From: Halodesulfovibrio aestuarii
Lineage (GTDB): Bacteria; Desulfobacterota; Desulfovibrionia; Desulfovibrionales; Desulfovibrionaceae
Length of the DNA stretch: 64,000 nucleotides
Reading direction: 5' to 3' (one strand)
NCBI RefSeq assembly: GCF_050571805.1
Contig: NZ_CP192219.1
Shown here: positions 34,189 through 42,089 of the stretch, one piece after another
How the letters are laid out: each line of letters opens with the position of its first letter
Position numbering within the stretch: the first letter of the stretch is position 1
Notes under the pieces: generated by a model
The model's database searches: none
Told to the model about the DNA's origin: nothing
Seen by the model: only the letters and a program-made list of their open reading frames with translations
Translations under genes and position numbers: made by a program

Positions 34189-35757
34189 CTATTCCGTTGT
34201 AAGCAGCATTCCCCGAACAGGAAGTAGCTTTTCAATATCATCAGGTGTTGTAGCGTTAGGCATCTTTTCGAAAACATGGAGTAAATATTCGTATGGATTT
34301 AGATCGGCAGCCTTTGCAGATTCAACAAGGCTGTAGAGGAAGGCGCTGGCATGGGCACCAGCTGGCGAGCCGGAGAACAGCCAGTTCTTTCGGCCTACGG
34401 CGAAAGGGCGTATAGCATTTTCTGCGATGTTGTTGTCGGGTGCGAGGCGGGGATCTTTTACGTAATTCTCAACATACGGAAGCTGCTTCATGGTGTAGCT
34501 GATGGCAATGCCGAGCAAACTTTTAGGAGGCGTGCGCAACACCGCATCAGTGCAAAGCTCTTTTAGTTTCGCCAATAATAGAGTCACTTTTTCTTCACGC
34601 AACGCTTGTATAGCATCTGAGGAAAACTTTTTCTTTTGGGCGGCAGACTCCAGTTTGTAAATGTCTTTAATCAGCGCAACAGCACGTGATGCAACGCCTT
34701 TTTTCTTGTTAGAACCTGCCTTCAAAACATCCATGAACTTACGGCGCACATGCGCGAGACATCCCACTCGTGTGATATGGTCATTCTCACCAAGTGCGTT
34801 ATAGCCTACATATCCGTCAACTTGCAGATATCCTTTAAAATCGCCCAACATCTGCGTTGCTACTTCACCAGCACGGCTCGGCGAATAGCGGAACAGCACC
34901 ACGGGCGTATCAGAGCTGCCACCACGGCAGACCCACATATACGACTTTGACGTGTTCTTCCGGTCATGTTCGTCCAGAACCTGCACCGTCGTTTCATCCA
35001 TATTAATGATATCGCTTTGATGAAGCCGTGCATACATAGCATCCTGTAGCGGCGCGCATGCTTTCGCTGCCAGCATCGCCCAGTTCGACATGGTTGAGCG
35101 TGGAATATCAATGCCCAGCCGTGCGAACATTGAAGTCTGCCGGTAGAACGGAAGCCCGTCGCAAAACTTGTTGACGAGGATGTATGCAAGCAGCCCCGGT
35201 GTCGCGATCCCTTGTTTGAAAAGCTGTGGCGGCATCGGGGCGATCTTCACTGTGGGGGATAAACCTTCTGAGGTTGCCCCCTCGCACTCCTTGCAGGCAT
35301 ACTTAGGTCTGATATGTCGGATGACTTGTATCTTTTGCGGGATAATATCCAGTTTTTCGCTGATTTCCTCTCCAATTCTCGTCAACGTGCAACCGCACGG
35401 GCATGTCTTTTTTTCTTCCGGGATGTCATGGACGATATCAACTCGCGGAATATTCGCAGGGATCGGCTTGCGTCCACGTTTTGCACGGGTGTGGGAAGGG
35501 ACTTCAATCTGCTCAGGTTCAGCAGGCTTGTCGTCGGAGGCAGCGAACTCTGCTTCATCAAACAGGCAGTACTGGTCTTCGTCTTTGGCAGGTTTCTTCT
35601 GCTGCTCACTGGATTTTGTGAACTGCATGGCCTTGAGAAGGCGAACCTGTTCTTGAAGTATTTCGATGAGAGAATTTTGCTCTGCCAAACGTGTTTGAAA
35701 TGAAACAACAAGTTGCTTCAACTCTTCTGGGTCATGTGGCAAAGCTGATATATTCAT
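34189..35757 (-). CDS. tnpC: IS66 transposase TnpC
   Basis: About 522 residues from the ATG giving MNISALPHDPEELKQ; an alternative start 6 codons upstream is possible. It has an N-terminal coiled coil with leucine heptads, a zinc-finger region (KKTCPCGCTL and YACKECEGAT), and the DDE_Tnp_IS66 core (INMDETTVQVLDE, VDGYVGYNAL, DNNIAENAIRP for the catalytic Glu). The C-terminal IS66_C motif (LLPVRGMLL region) is present. Frame intact. Confidence 0.92.
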   Translation of the reverse strand: MNISALPHDPEELKQLVVSFQTRLAEQNSLIEILQEQVRLLKAMQFTKSSEQQKKPAKDEDQYCLFDEAEFAASDDKPAEPEQIEVPSHTRAKRGRKPIPANIPRVDIVHDIPEEKKTCPCGCTLTRIGEEISEKLDIIPQKIQVIRHIRPKYACKECEGATSEGLSPTVKIAPMPPQLFKQGIATPGLLAYILVNKFCDGLPFYRQTSMFARLGIDIPRSTMSNWAMLAAKACAPLQDAMYARLHQSDIINMDETTVQVLDEHDRKNTSKSYMWVCRGGSSDTPVVLFRYSPSRAGEVATQMLGDFKGYLQVDGYVGYNALGENDHITRVGCLAHVRRKFMDVLKAGSNKKKGVASRAVALIKDIYKLESAAQKKKFSSDAIQALREEKVTLLLAKLKELCTDAVLRTPPKSLLGIAISYTMKQLPYVENYVKDPRLAPDNNIAENAIRPFAVGRKNWLFSGSPAGAHASAFLYSLVESAKAADLNPYEYLLHVFEKMPNATTPDDIEKLLPVRGMLLTTE

Positions 35758-35804
35758 GTGATAAACATACACCAAAACTTGCCCAAAGTCCCGTAAAACA
35801 AGGC

Positions 35805-36158
35805 TTAAAATAATTTTTCAAAGTACAGATCTGGATGTGCTTTTAGTTGCCCCGGGGTAAGTCCGTCCAGCAGCCACCGGAGTTCTCGCTGGCTAAATTC
35901 AAGAACCTCTTCTGCCTGTTCAGGCCATGCGAAGCGATGTTTTTCAAGACGCTTCTGCCAGAGACAGAAACCATTGCGTTCCCAGTAAAGAATTTTGATG
36001 ATTGTTCGCGAACGATTGCAGAACACAAAGAAATTGCCTGTGAAGATATCAAGATCAAGATGGTCAGCAACCAGCATGGACAACCCGTTCACAGCCTTAC
36101 GCATATCTGTGGCACCTAGCACAATGAACACCTGTGTTTTTGAATCGATGGGCAGCAT
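35805..36158 (-). CDS. tnpB: IS66 accessory protein TnpB
   Basis: A 117-residue protein with the unmistakable IS66 Orf2 motifs (VFIVLGATDMRKAVNGLSML, FVFCNRSRTIIKILYWERNG, LDGLTPGQLKAHPDLYF). It is required for transposition in IS66 elements but its biochemical role is not settled. Its start overlaps the tnpA stop by one base. Confidence 0.93.
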   Translation of the reverse strand: MLPIDSKTQVFIVLGATDMRKAVNGLSMLVADHLDLDIFTGNFFVFCNRSRTIIKILYWERNGFCLWQKRLEKHRFAWPEQAEEVLEFSQRELRWLLDGLTPGQLKAHPDLYFEKLF

Positions 36159-36466
36159 CAGGCACCGATTACGTCAAGAATGCGTCTTAAAGTCTGCTGG
36201 CAGAACCCCGGCTCGATATTGAGCATCAGATTGTCACAAACATACAATTTTATCGCGATGCCGCCAGCATTAAGCGATGCTGGCGGCATCGCGATATTCG
36301 GAACCGCAACAATTTCTTGCAGTTCAGAAGCTGAGGCAAGCTTTCGCTTGTAATACCCGAAGGCCTTGCTCGAAATATCATGCCCCCGACAATACGCCGC
36401 CTGTGACAGTCCGCTGTTTTGCCAATCTGCAATATGTTTTTTCCAACAACGCTGTTTTCTCGTCAT
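36158..36466 (-). CDS. tnpA: IS66 accessory protein TnpA
   Basis: A 102-residue HTH protein (WQNSGLSQAAYCRGHDISSK, then AFGYYKRKL), matching the IS66 Orf1 family. It is the first gene of the element, and its stop overlaps the tnpB start. Confidence 0.9.
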   Translation of the reverse strand: MTRKQRCWKKHIADWQNSGLSQAAYCRGHDISSKAFGYYKRKLASASELQEIVAVPNIAMPPASLNAGGIAIKLYVCDNLMLNIEPGFCQQTLRRILDVIGA

Positions 36467-36615
36467 ACAAATCCTCCTTAGATAAAAGAGGATTATGACA
36501 TGAATGGGATATGTTGGAAGATGGGGTTGTTTGGACGGTTACATTTATTGTCATAACCTTGCTTGTGATAACGAACATAAATCAACTCGACTTCTTTCTT
36601 AACAACTAGCATGGG

Positions 36616-38361
36616 CTACCTTCCTTTCCCTTGCGACTTATTTTTCCCAAACCGCCTAAGTTTCAACTTCTCAGCAAATTCTCTTGCTTCATTATCCTTG
36701 CTCGCAATAATCTCTTTTCGAGTATCCCGTACCACCCCACCATCTTTAAGCTTGTAAGTAATATTCCCCTCATTATCGACGGTGTAGGTCATACCTTCCA
36801 ACAACTTCACCACAGGGCGTTCTTTATAGGCCTTCTTCTCTTTCGTCTTTGATGACTGAAGCACGGACAGCGCTACCGTGTTACCAGCTTCGGCCTGTTG
36901 ACGGAGGAAGTCGTTCCAGTTGCCGTATGGAATTTCTTCTTTGATCTTCGTACGCTGCCCTGCGTACTTTTTCTTCAGCAGCTCTTCATGGCGTAGTTGT
37001 TCGGCCTTGGCCGCATTGACCAAGTATCGCTTTTCTTTCCAGCTCAAGGTGCTATCAATTCGATATTTCTTGATCTTAATCTTCCATTTAAGCTTCTGCT
37101 CTCGGGTCTCTTGTTCCCTTCGCTCCTTTTGTTCTTTGAACAAGCGCTTACGCCTTTCAATGCCGACTTTATATTTCTGATACAGGTCACCACGCTCCGG
37201 ATCACGATGAAGAGGCTTGCTGCTGTACTGACGTTTCGGCTTGGCCCGTCTCCCCTCTTCAAGTTTTTTAAGCGTGCCGAACTCAGCTTCAAGCTTAGCC
37301 CGTGAATATCCTTGTCCAAGGCTGCTAAGTTTTGCATGAGGCTGATTCTTGCCCCTAACGGTAAGATCTGCGATCACAGCCCCTCTGCCGCGCTCTTTAA
37401 TTGTGATGTTCAGTTCGTCCTGTAAAACAGCTTGAAACTCTTGCCAGGAAGATGATGACTCACGAGCCCTATTGATGATCTTTTCATTGCGCTTCAAATA
37501 TCCGTCAAAACTTTCCTGACCAGTGTATGCCTCCAGAGCCTCAGCCTTTTCGTTCTTCAGAGCCACCTCTCTCTTTTCGCTTGGAGCAAACGAATCCATA
37601 GTTGGATAAAACCCTTTTTTATCCTGAAATGAGCCAAGGCGAGCCTCTAAGACCTCCTTGCTAAATGAGGTATGAAGTTCGTAACCTTTCAAGCGGTAGG
37701 CCAATCCTGAACGATCAAATGGGATAATTGAAATCTCTTTCTTACACGAAACCTGAAGGCCATACGCTGCCATCGCTCCATGTACATCTTCCCATGATTT
37801 TGCGTTCCCGACTGCGGGTACCAACTCCTTATTTCTACCAGATACGTACTGGTAAAACTCACGGCGCTGCTTCCGACCAGGATCAAGCTCAAGCTTATAC
37901 TTCTGCTCAAGTTCACGACACAATTCATCTCGCTTCCAATAATCGCGATACGGCTCATGTCTCGTTCTCTTCTTTGGGTGAATCATATTATAGGCAACAT
38001 GCATATGGAGATTGTTGGTATTGGTGTGCACACCGCAATGACGCTGGTGCTCTTCAAAGCCAAGCACCTCAGCAAAATGCTGCTCAATATCTTTGAAATC
38101 TTGTTCGGTAAGTTTGTCCTGGTCTTCAGGGCGGAGGGAAACAATTAGGTGGTAGGTCTTTTCTTTCTTGGTGCGCTCATTACACGCCTGAGTGGCCAGA
38201 ACTTCTGATATGCCTAGCTGGAAGTCATCTCCGGCCATGCAGCCGGCACTCCATACCGCCATGCATTTTTCACCCTTATGTGAGGCATCAGCAATATAGT
38301 TTGCCAGACGCGCGTAATTATCGTTCTTGGGAGATGGAGAAGGCTGTTTCTTGGAAATCAT
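36616..38361 (-). CDS. TraI/MobP-type relaxase
   Basis: A 581-residue relaxase that nicks oriT and pilots the strand into the recipient. Motif I has Tyr22 (YARLANYIADASHKG), the same position as the nicking Tyr of RP4 TraI. Motif II is TYHLIVSLRPED, and motif III has the metal-binding histidines in HTNTNNLHMHVAYNMIHP. After about residue 300 the protein is Lys/Arg/Glu-rich and probably helical. Its ATG overlaps the accessory-protein stop (ATGA). Neighbours are a TraJ-like protein and an RP4-like nick site, and it pairs naturally with the TraG and TraF genes at the left of the window. Confidence 0.9.
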   Translation of the reverse strand: MISKKQPSPSPKNDNYARLANYIADASHKGEKCMAVWSAGCMAGDDFQLGISEVLATQACNERTKKEKTYHLIVSLRPEDQDKLTEQDFKDIEQHFAEVLGFEEHQRHCGVHTNTNNLHMHVAYNMIHPKKRTRHEPYRDYWKRDELCRELEQKYKLELDPGRKQRREFYQYVSGRNKELVPAVGNAKSWEDVHGAMAAYGLQVSCKKEISIIPFDRSGLAYRLKGYELHTSFSKEVLEARLGSFQDKKGFYPTMDSFAPSEKREVALKNEKAEALEAYTGQESFDGYLKRNEKIINRARESSSSWQEFQAVLQDELNITIKERGRGAVIADLTVRGKNQPHAKLSSLGQGYSRAKLEAEFGTLKKLEEGRRAKPKRQYSSKPLHRDPERGDLYQKYKVGIERRKRLFKEQKERREQETREQKLKWKIKIKKYRIDSTLSWKEKRYLVNAAKAEQLRHEELLKKKYAGQRTKIKEEIPYGNWNDFLRQQAEAGNTVALSVLQSSKTKEKKAYKERPVVKLLEGMTYTVDNEGNITYKLKDGGVVRDTRKEIIASKDNEAREFAEKLKLRRFGKNKSQGKGR

Positions 38362-38744
38362 GAGGCAGAGCCTTTTGAACTTCGATTAAGCACGGCCTGT
38401 TCAGTCGAACGGATCAGCTGCCTTAATTCTTCTTGCCGATCTTCTATTTCATGCAGGATCCTTCGCACCTTTCTGTGACTTGTCACCTTTCTGGCATTCT
38501 CTGTTAATGCCAACTTAAATAAGCCTCCAAGACGACCAAGATCAGCATTTACCTTCAGTAGATCTAAAAAAGCCTCCTTATCCACTTTGGAGTTAAGCTC
38601 ATGCCCCAACGCAAGACGACGCAGAAGCTCTGAAATAGAGATCCCGCATTGCTTTGCTAGCGCAACTACTTTCTCGTGCTCGGCCCTTGTAATGTAGGAT
38701 TCGATACGAACTTTTCTAACTTTTTCTGATGGCTTTTTATTCAT
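38358..38744 (-). CDS. TraJ/MobC-like relaxosome accessory protein
   Basis: About 128 residues from ATG 38744, which has GGAG 9 bases upstream; a frame 18 codons longer has no such site. A ribbon-helix-helix-like N-terminus (VRKVRIESYITRAEHEKV, then LAKQCGISISELLRRLAL) and a C-terminal helix (ADLGRLGGLFKLALTENARK) match MobC/TraJ proteins that bind oriT and recruit the relaxase. The oriT lies about 140 bases upstream. Confidence 0.83.
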   Translation of the reverse strand: MNKKPSEKVRKVRIESYITRAEHEKVVALAKQCGISISELLRRLALGHELNSKVDKEAFLDLLKVNADLGRLGGLFKLALTENARKVTSHRKVRRILHEIEDRQEELRQLIRSTEQAVLNRSSKGSAS

Positions 38745-38880
38745 GAATATTCTCCGGTCGGAGACAGTGTGAGATGGGCAGCGTGTAGTGAGCTGCATAG
38801 AGTGAATCGACTCAGAAATGAGTCCTCTTTTTTTGTACGTTGAGCCGATAGGCGAATAAGTTCTTCTCCACCTTTACGGT

Positions 38881-38940
38881 GGCAGGCAGTAAACTCCCCC
38901 ACTTGAAAAGTGGGGGTAGTTTACCTGTCCTGCCTTCGGA
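38881..38940 (+). other. Origin of transfer (oriT), RP4-like
   Basis: A long inverted repeat, GGCAGGCAGTAAACT CCCCC-ACTT with AAGT-GGGGG T AGTTTACCTGTCCTGCC, is followed by the nick-region sequence ACCTGTCCTGCC. RP4 has ACCTATCCTG^CCC in the same place relative to its repeat, so cleavage is expected on the + strand after 38932. DNA to the right (integrase side) would enter the recipient first and the mob genes last. Smaller hairpins at 38809-38824 and 38868-38882 lie between it and the TraJ-like gene. Confidence 0.75.
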
Positions 38941-39071
38941 CTCCGATCAAAAGGATTAACACAACATTATCTTTTTTATAACAAGATGTTTGCATTCTAC
39001 ACTCTTTTACTGTCTGCTACACTTTGACAACACTCTGCTATGCTTTTTTACGTGATATAAACCTATAATAA

Positions 39072-39968
39072 TTAGAAAAATACAGTTGACCTATTAACAT
39101 TAACAATATAATTGTTTAAAGAAGTTACAGCCTTTCTTCCTTGTTCGGGAGACAAATGAGCATAGCGCATAGTCATTTTGATATCACTATGCCCTAACAA
39201 ATGACTGACAACAGCTATGGGATATCCTTCAAGAACTAACCATGAGGCAAAGGTGTGACGCAAGGAATGAAACACAACTTTATTGCGCCGATCCGTTACT
39301 CCTTCATTTAAACCACACGCTTTGACGGCACTTTTGAATGGTTTTCCAGCCATTGGGATTTTATTTCCAAAAATAGTTGTGAATAGATATTTGTCTTTGC
39401 AGTTCACTTTTGAAGAATATTTTTTTGCGATAATCAATGCAGTAGGATTCAGAGCAACATTCCGGTCTTTGGATTTTCCTCCGACGACATGGACGTGCTC
39501 TGTAGCAAGATTAATGTGCTCTGGCTTTAAACTAAAAATCTCACCGGCACGCAATCCTGTACTTAATGCAAATACAGAAATATCGTGCCACAATGGAGAT
39601 CGTTGCTGTAAGTCATAAAGCAGTAGATTTGCTTCTTTCTTACTTAGAAATCTCGTACGTTCATTCTGAACTTGAGGCATCTCAAAAAAAGGAAGAGGGC
39701 CATCATATAGATCCCATTGAATCGCTTTTTTTAACACTCGCCTTAACAGGCCAAGTACATGCTTTACTGTTTGCGGACTCAATTTTTTTGCTTCAATGAG
39801 AACCCGCAATTGCATAATATGAATGTTTTTTATTTCAAAAAGTTGCATATGCGCCATATAAGGTTCAATATGCATTTGCCAATTTCTTTTGTCATTTTTG
39901 GCATTTCGAATTGATGGTAGCTTGAGTTCTGCGTAAAGATCCCAAGCATGTTTCAGTGTGTTGCTCAT
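39072..39968 (-). CDS. int: Tyrosine recombinase (integrase)
   Basis: A 298-residue integrase. It begins directly with the SAM-like core-binding domain (LKHAWDLYAELKLPSIRN). The catalytic domain has Arg in FALSTGLRAGEIFSLKPE, His-x-x-Arg in VFHSLRHTFASWLV, the second His in LLGHSDIKMTMRYAHLSPEQ and the nucleophile Tyr in that same motif. The arm-binding N-terminal domain typical of about 390-residue ICE integrases is absent, and a stop codon lies 4 codons above the start. The gene reads away from tRNA-Arg, which begins 197 bases to its right. Confidence 0.88.
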   Translation of the reverse strand: MSNTLKHAWDLYAELKLPSIRNAKNDKRNWQMHIEPYMAHMQLFEIKNIHIMQLRVLIEAKKLSPQTVKHVLGLLRRVLKKAIQWDLYDGPLPFFEMPQVQNERTRFLSKKEANLLLYDLQQRSPLWHDISVFALSTGLRAGEIFSLKPEHINLATEHVHVVGGKSKDRNVALNPTALIIAKKYSSKVNCKDKYLFTTIFGNKIPMAGKPFKSAVKACGLNEGVTDRRNKVVFHSLRHTFASWLVLEGYPIAVVSHLLGHSDIKMTMRYAHLSPEQGRKAVTSLNNYIVNVNRSTVFF

Positions 39969-40164
39969 AACATTTCCCCATTATTCATTTTTTCATTGAT
40001 TAATGGGTAAACAATAATTATGACTTCTGCATTCGTTTTAACCATAGTAAGCCTTCACGGAGTGAGGACTTATCTTTAAAAAATGAAGCGCTCCAACGTG
40101 TCAAATAATTACATATTTGACTTGACCATTGTTCGCGTATTCGATAGACAACGTCTCTCAACGC

Positions 40165-40241
40165 GCGCCAGTAGCTCAGTTGGATAGAGCAACGGCCTTC
40201 TAAGCCGTTGGCCGAGGGTTCGAATCCTTCCTGGCGCACCA
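40165..40241 (+). tRNA. tRNA-Arg (anticodon UCU)
   Basis: A 77-base cloverleaf. Acceptor stem GCGCCAG/CTGGCGC, D-arm GCTCAGTTGGATAGAGC, anticodon stem ACGGC/GCCGT with loop CTTCTAA (TCT anticodon), variable TGGCC, T-arm GAGGG TTCGAAT CCTTC, discriminator A and an encoded CCA. It reads AGA codons. It is a likely chromosomal attachment site for the integrative element on its left. Confidence 0.95.
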
Positions 40242-40251
40242 TATTTCCTTA

Positions 40252-40291
40252 GAAAACCCCGACAGTTACATAACTGTCGGGGTTTTCTTTT
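40252..40291 (+). terminator. Rho-independent terminator after tRNA-Arg
   Basis: AAAACCCCGACAGTTA pairs perfectly with TAACTGTCGGGGTTTT around a 2-base loop, followed by CTTTT; it begins 11 bases after the tRNA CCA. Confidence 0.92.
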
Positions 40292-40359
40292 ATCTTCTGA
40301 AAGTACTTGGGGGCAACAGTGTGTCACACTCTTTACTTTTAAGGTACAGAAACACCAGC

Positions 40360-40569
40360 TTATTCTAACCACCATTGCACAGGTATTCTTCCCACCTTTT
40401 TCTTTCTCTGCTCCCCGATAATACCCACATCCAATCTACCAGCAAGAGCAAGGTAAAACAGATTCTCTTCGAATATAGTCGCTTCTGGATAGTGCTGTTT
40501 GATTTCATCAACCTGCGTGTTCGTATCTTGTCCAGTACTTAAAACGCGGCAGTGAGCAAGTGTCTTCAT
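40360..40569 (-). pseudogene. Serine recombinase (resolvase) N-terminal remnant
   Basis: About 69 residues. The start MKTLAHCRVLSTGQDTNTQ resembles the resolvase N-terminus (YxRVST.xQ.) with an extra Leu before the Ser-Thr, then IKQHYPEATIFEEN. After that it diverges (IIGEQRKKKVGRIPVQWW) and ends, with no catalytic core or DNA-binding domain. A decayed fragment is the simplest reading. It is too short to be certain. Confidence 0.45.
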
Positions 40570-40762
40570 GATAAGCCCGCAGGTTGATTCATTAGGATTT
40601 AGCCCCATCACCCTAAGATAGGTTCATAATTCCGTTTCCACCCCTAATAGCCCCTTTTGAACTAGGGTCAATAGGGTATAGTTAAAAAAAACATCCAGAT
40701 AATAACGTTATTACTTTTAATCTATTGATATGAGGAAAGTGAAATGAAGTATGGAGGTTATC

Positions 40763-41572
40763 GTGAGTGATAGTAAAAATTATCCAGATGTTCCTAAGCA
40801 TAATAACTTTAACAAACACGCTCGATCTGCCTTGCAAGGTTTGAGCGGAGCAATTCCTTTTGCTGGTGGGCTATTAGCAGCAGCTGCTAGCGGGTGGGGA
40901 GAGCGTGAGCAGCAAGAGTGGTTTGATTTTTTGAAACAGTGGAAAGAGATGATTGAAGACGAATTGCAAGAAAAGCAAAGAACAATTGTGGAAATTGCGA
41001 TGCGTCTGGATTTACATGACGAGGAAATTAAGAAAAGAATTTCAAGCGATGAGTATAAGTCACTGCTGCGGAAAGCGTTTAGAGAATGGGGGGGCACAGA
41101 GAGCGAGCAAAAAAGGGAATATGTACGAAATATACTTTCGAATGCTGCTGCTACTCGGCTTGCATCTGATGATGTTGTTCGATTGTTTTTAGATTGGATT
41201 TCTAAGTACTCTGAAATGCACTTCACGGTTATTGCCGTCATATATAAACATTCGGAAGGGATCTCTCGTGGTGAAATATGGAATTTGGTGGGCACTGGAG
41301 GAGTGAGAGAGGATTCAGCAGAAGCAGATTTATTCAAGCTACTTTTTCATGACTTGTCCACTGGGCATGTGGCAAGACAACATCGACCGGTAGATTATGC
41401 GGGAAACTATATTAAGCAAACAGCAAGGAAGCGTACTAAATTGTCAACATTAACTTCTGCTTTTGATTACGAAAAGTTATATGTGCTAACTGCATTGGGA
41501 AAACAATTTGTGCACTATGCTATGACGGATGTTGCGCCACAAATTGATTCTGATGAAATGAATTCAGCTTAG
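40763..41572 (+). CDS. Unknown protein with glycine-rich hydrophobic segment
   Basis: About 269 residues from GTG 40763, which has GGAGG 5 bases upstream; the ATG at 40751 would lie on top of that site. Residues about 25-45 (SGAIPFAGGLLAAAASGWG) form a small hydrophobic Gly/Ala stretch that could insert in or associate with membrane. A long charged helical region follows (about 50-110). The second half contains a possible winged-helix segment (VYKHSEGISRGEIWNLVGTG). I do not recognise the family. It is an isolated single gene in an AT-rich accessory island next to a toxin-antitoxin pair, a setting in which defence or effector genes are common, but no function can be given. Confidence 0.75.
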   Translation: MSDSKNYPDVPKHNNFNKHARSALQGLSGAIPFAGGLLAAAASGWGEREQQEWFDFLKQWKEMIEDELQEKQRTIVEIAMRLDLHDEEIKKRISSDEYKSLLRKAFREWGGTESEQKREYVRNILSNAAATRLASDDVVRLFLDWISKYSEMHFTVIAVIYKHSEGISRGEIWNLVGTGGVREDSAEADLFKLLFHDLSTGHVARQHRPVDYAGNYIKQTARKRTKLSTLTSAFDYEKLYVLTALGKQFVHYAMTDVAPQIDSDEMNSA

Positions 41573-41603
41573 CGCTGACCATACTGCAATATTGAATTAT
41601 TGC

Positions 41604-42086
41604 TTAGAATTGAGCGTTGAGCGTCTCAAGAAGGTCAAATGTATCTATGTATTGCACTCCATATTGGATGCATACGTCTGGAATAAATATTTTTTTCTTG
41701 CTTTGAGGGACTGATTTTTCGTGTGTGACGATGGTTGCATTAATTGATTTTGCTTTTGCAATTAACCATGGGTCGCCACACGATAGGAATTCGTTCTTTG
41801 CTGTTTGGTGAAATTGTTGGTGAGTGATTACCCAGTGCGCAATGCTAGAAAAATTCTGCTGCGTTTGTATGTCGCTTTCTTGCAGAAACCAATTAGAGGA
41901 AGCTGCCTTTGCCCAACTTGCCAACGTATCGTTACCATTTGCAAGTTCTTGTTTTATGAAGTTGATGCTTGCAAGTTGTCCATTGGTATTACACTCGTCT
42001 AACCAGCTCCAAAAACATGGAAAAGTTGGGAAACGATAATGCAAGTTTTTAGCTTGAATAAAGACGTTAGCGTCTAACAGATACAT
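41604..42086 (-). CDS. PIN-domain protein (DUF4411 type), likely toxin
   Basis: A 160-residue PIN-fold protein. First acidic residue in MYLLDANVFIQAKNLHYRF, a conserved Glu in FIKQELANGND, and the core CGDPWLIAKAKSINATIVTH with Asp and Lys. The end (PDVCIQYGVQYIDTFDLLE) matches DUF4411. PIN domains are metal-dependent RNases, so this is the likely toxin, encoded 3 bases after its XRE-metallopeptidase partner. All expected acidic residues look present. Confidence 0.83.
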   Translation of the reverse strand: MYLLDANVFIQAKNLHYRFPTFPCFWSWLDECNTNGQLASINFIKQELANGNDTLASWAKAASSNWFLQESDIQTQQNFSSIAHWVITHQQFHQTAKNEFLSCGDPWLIAKAKSINATIVTHEKSVPQSKKKIFIPDVCIQYGVQYIDTFDLLETLNAQF

Positions 42087-42089
42087 TGC

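Larger units (their letters stand above)
34151..36544 (-). mobile_element. IS66-family insertion sequence
   Basis: About 2.39 kb with terminal inverted repeats: left ATGTAAGCGTCCAGACAG then CCCCACCTTCC; right (reverse complement) ATGTAACCGTCCAAACAA then CCCCATCTTCC, 25 of 29 positions alike. It encodes the three standard genes tnpA, tnpB and tnpC on the minus strand, all intact. The expected 8-base target duplication is not seen (GAAGATAT-side against ATTTATTG-side), so one flank may have changed after insertion. Confidence 0.9.

Noticed and set aside
38881..38934. The oriT repeat as a simple transcription terminator
   Set aside because: There is no T-run; the ACCTGTCCTGCC nick-like sequence abuts the repeat, and relaxase genes are adjacent.
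40018..40242. Minus-strand ORF beginning MVRQEGFEPSANGLEG
   Set aside because: It is the antisense of tRNA-Arg, a well-known false protein; the tRNA explains the sequence.
40109..40375. Second minus-strand ORF across the tRNA and its terminator
   Set aside because: It also reads through the tRNA antisense strand and the terminator hairpin and shows no protein family signal.
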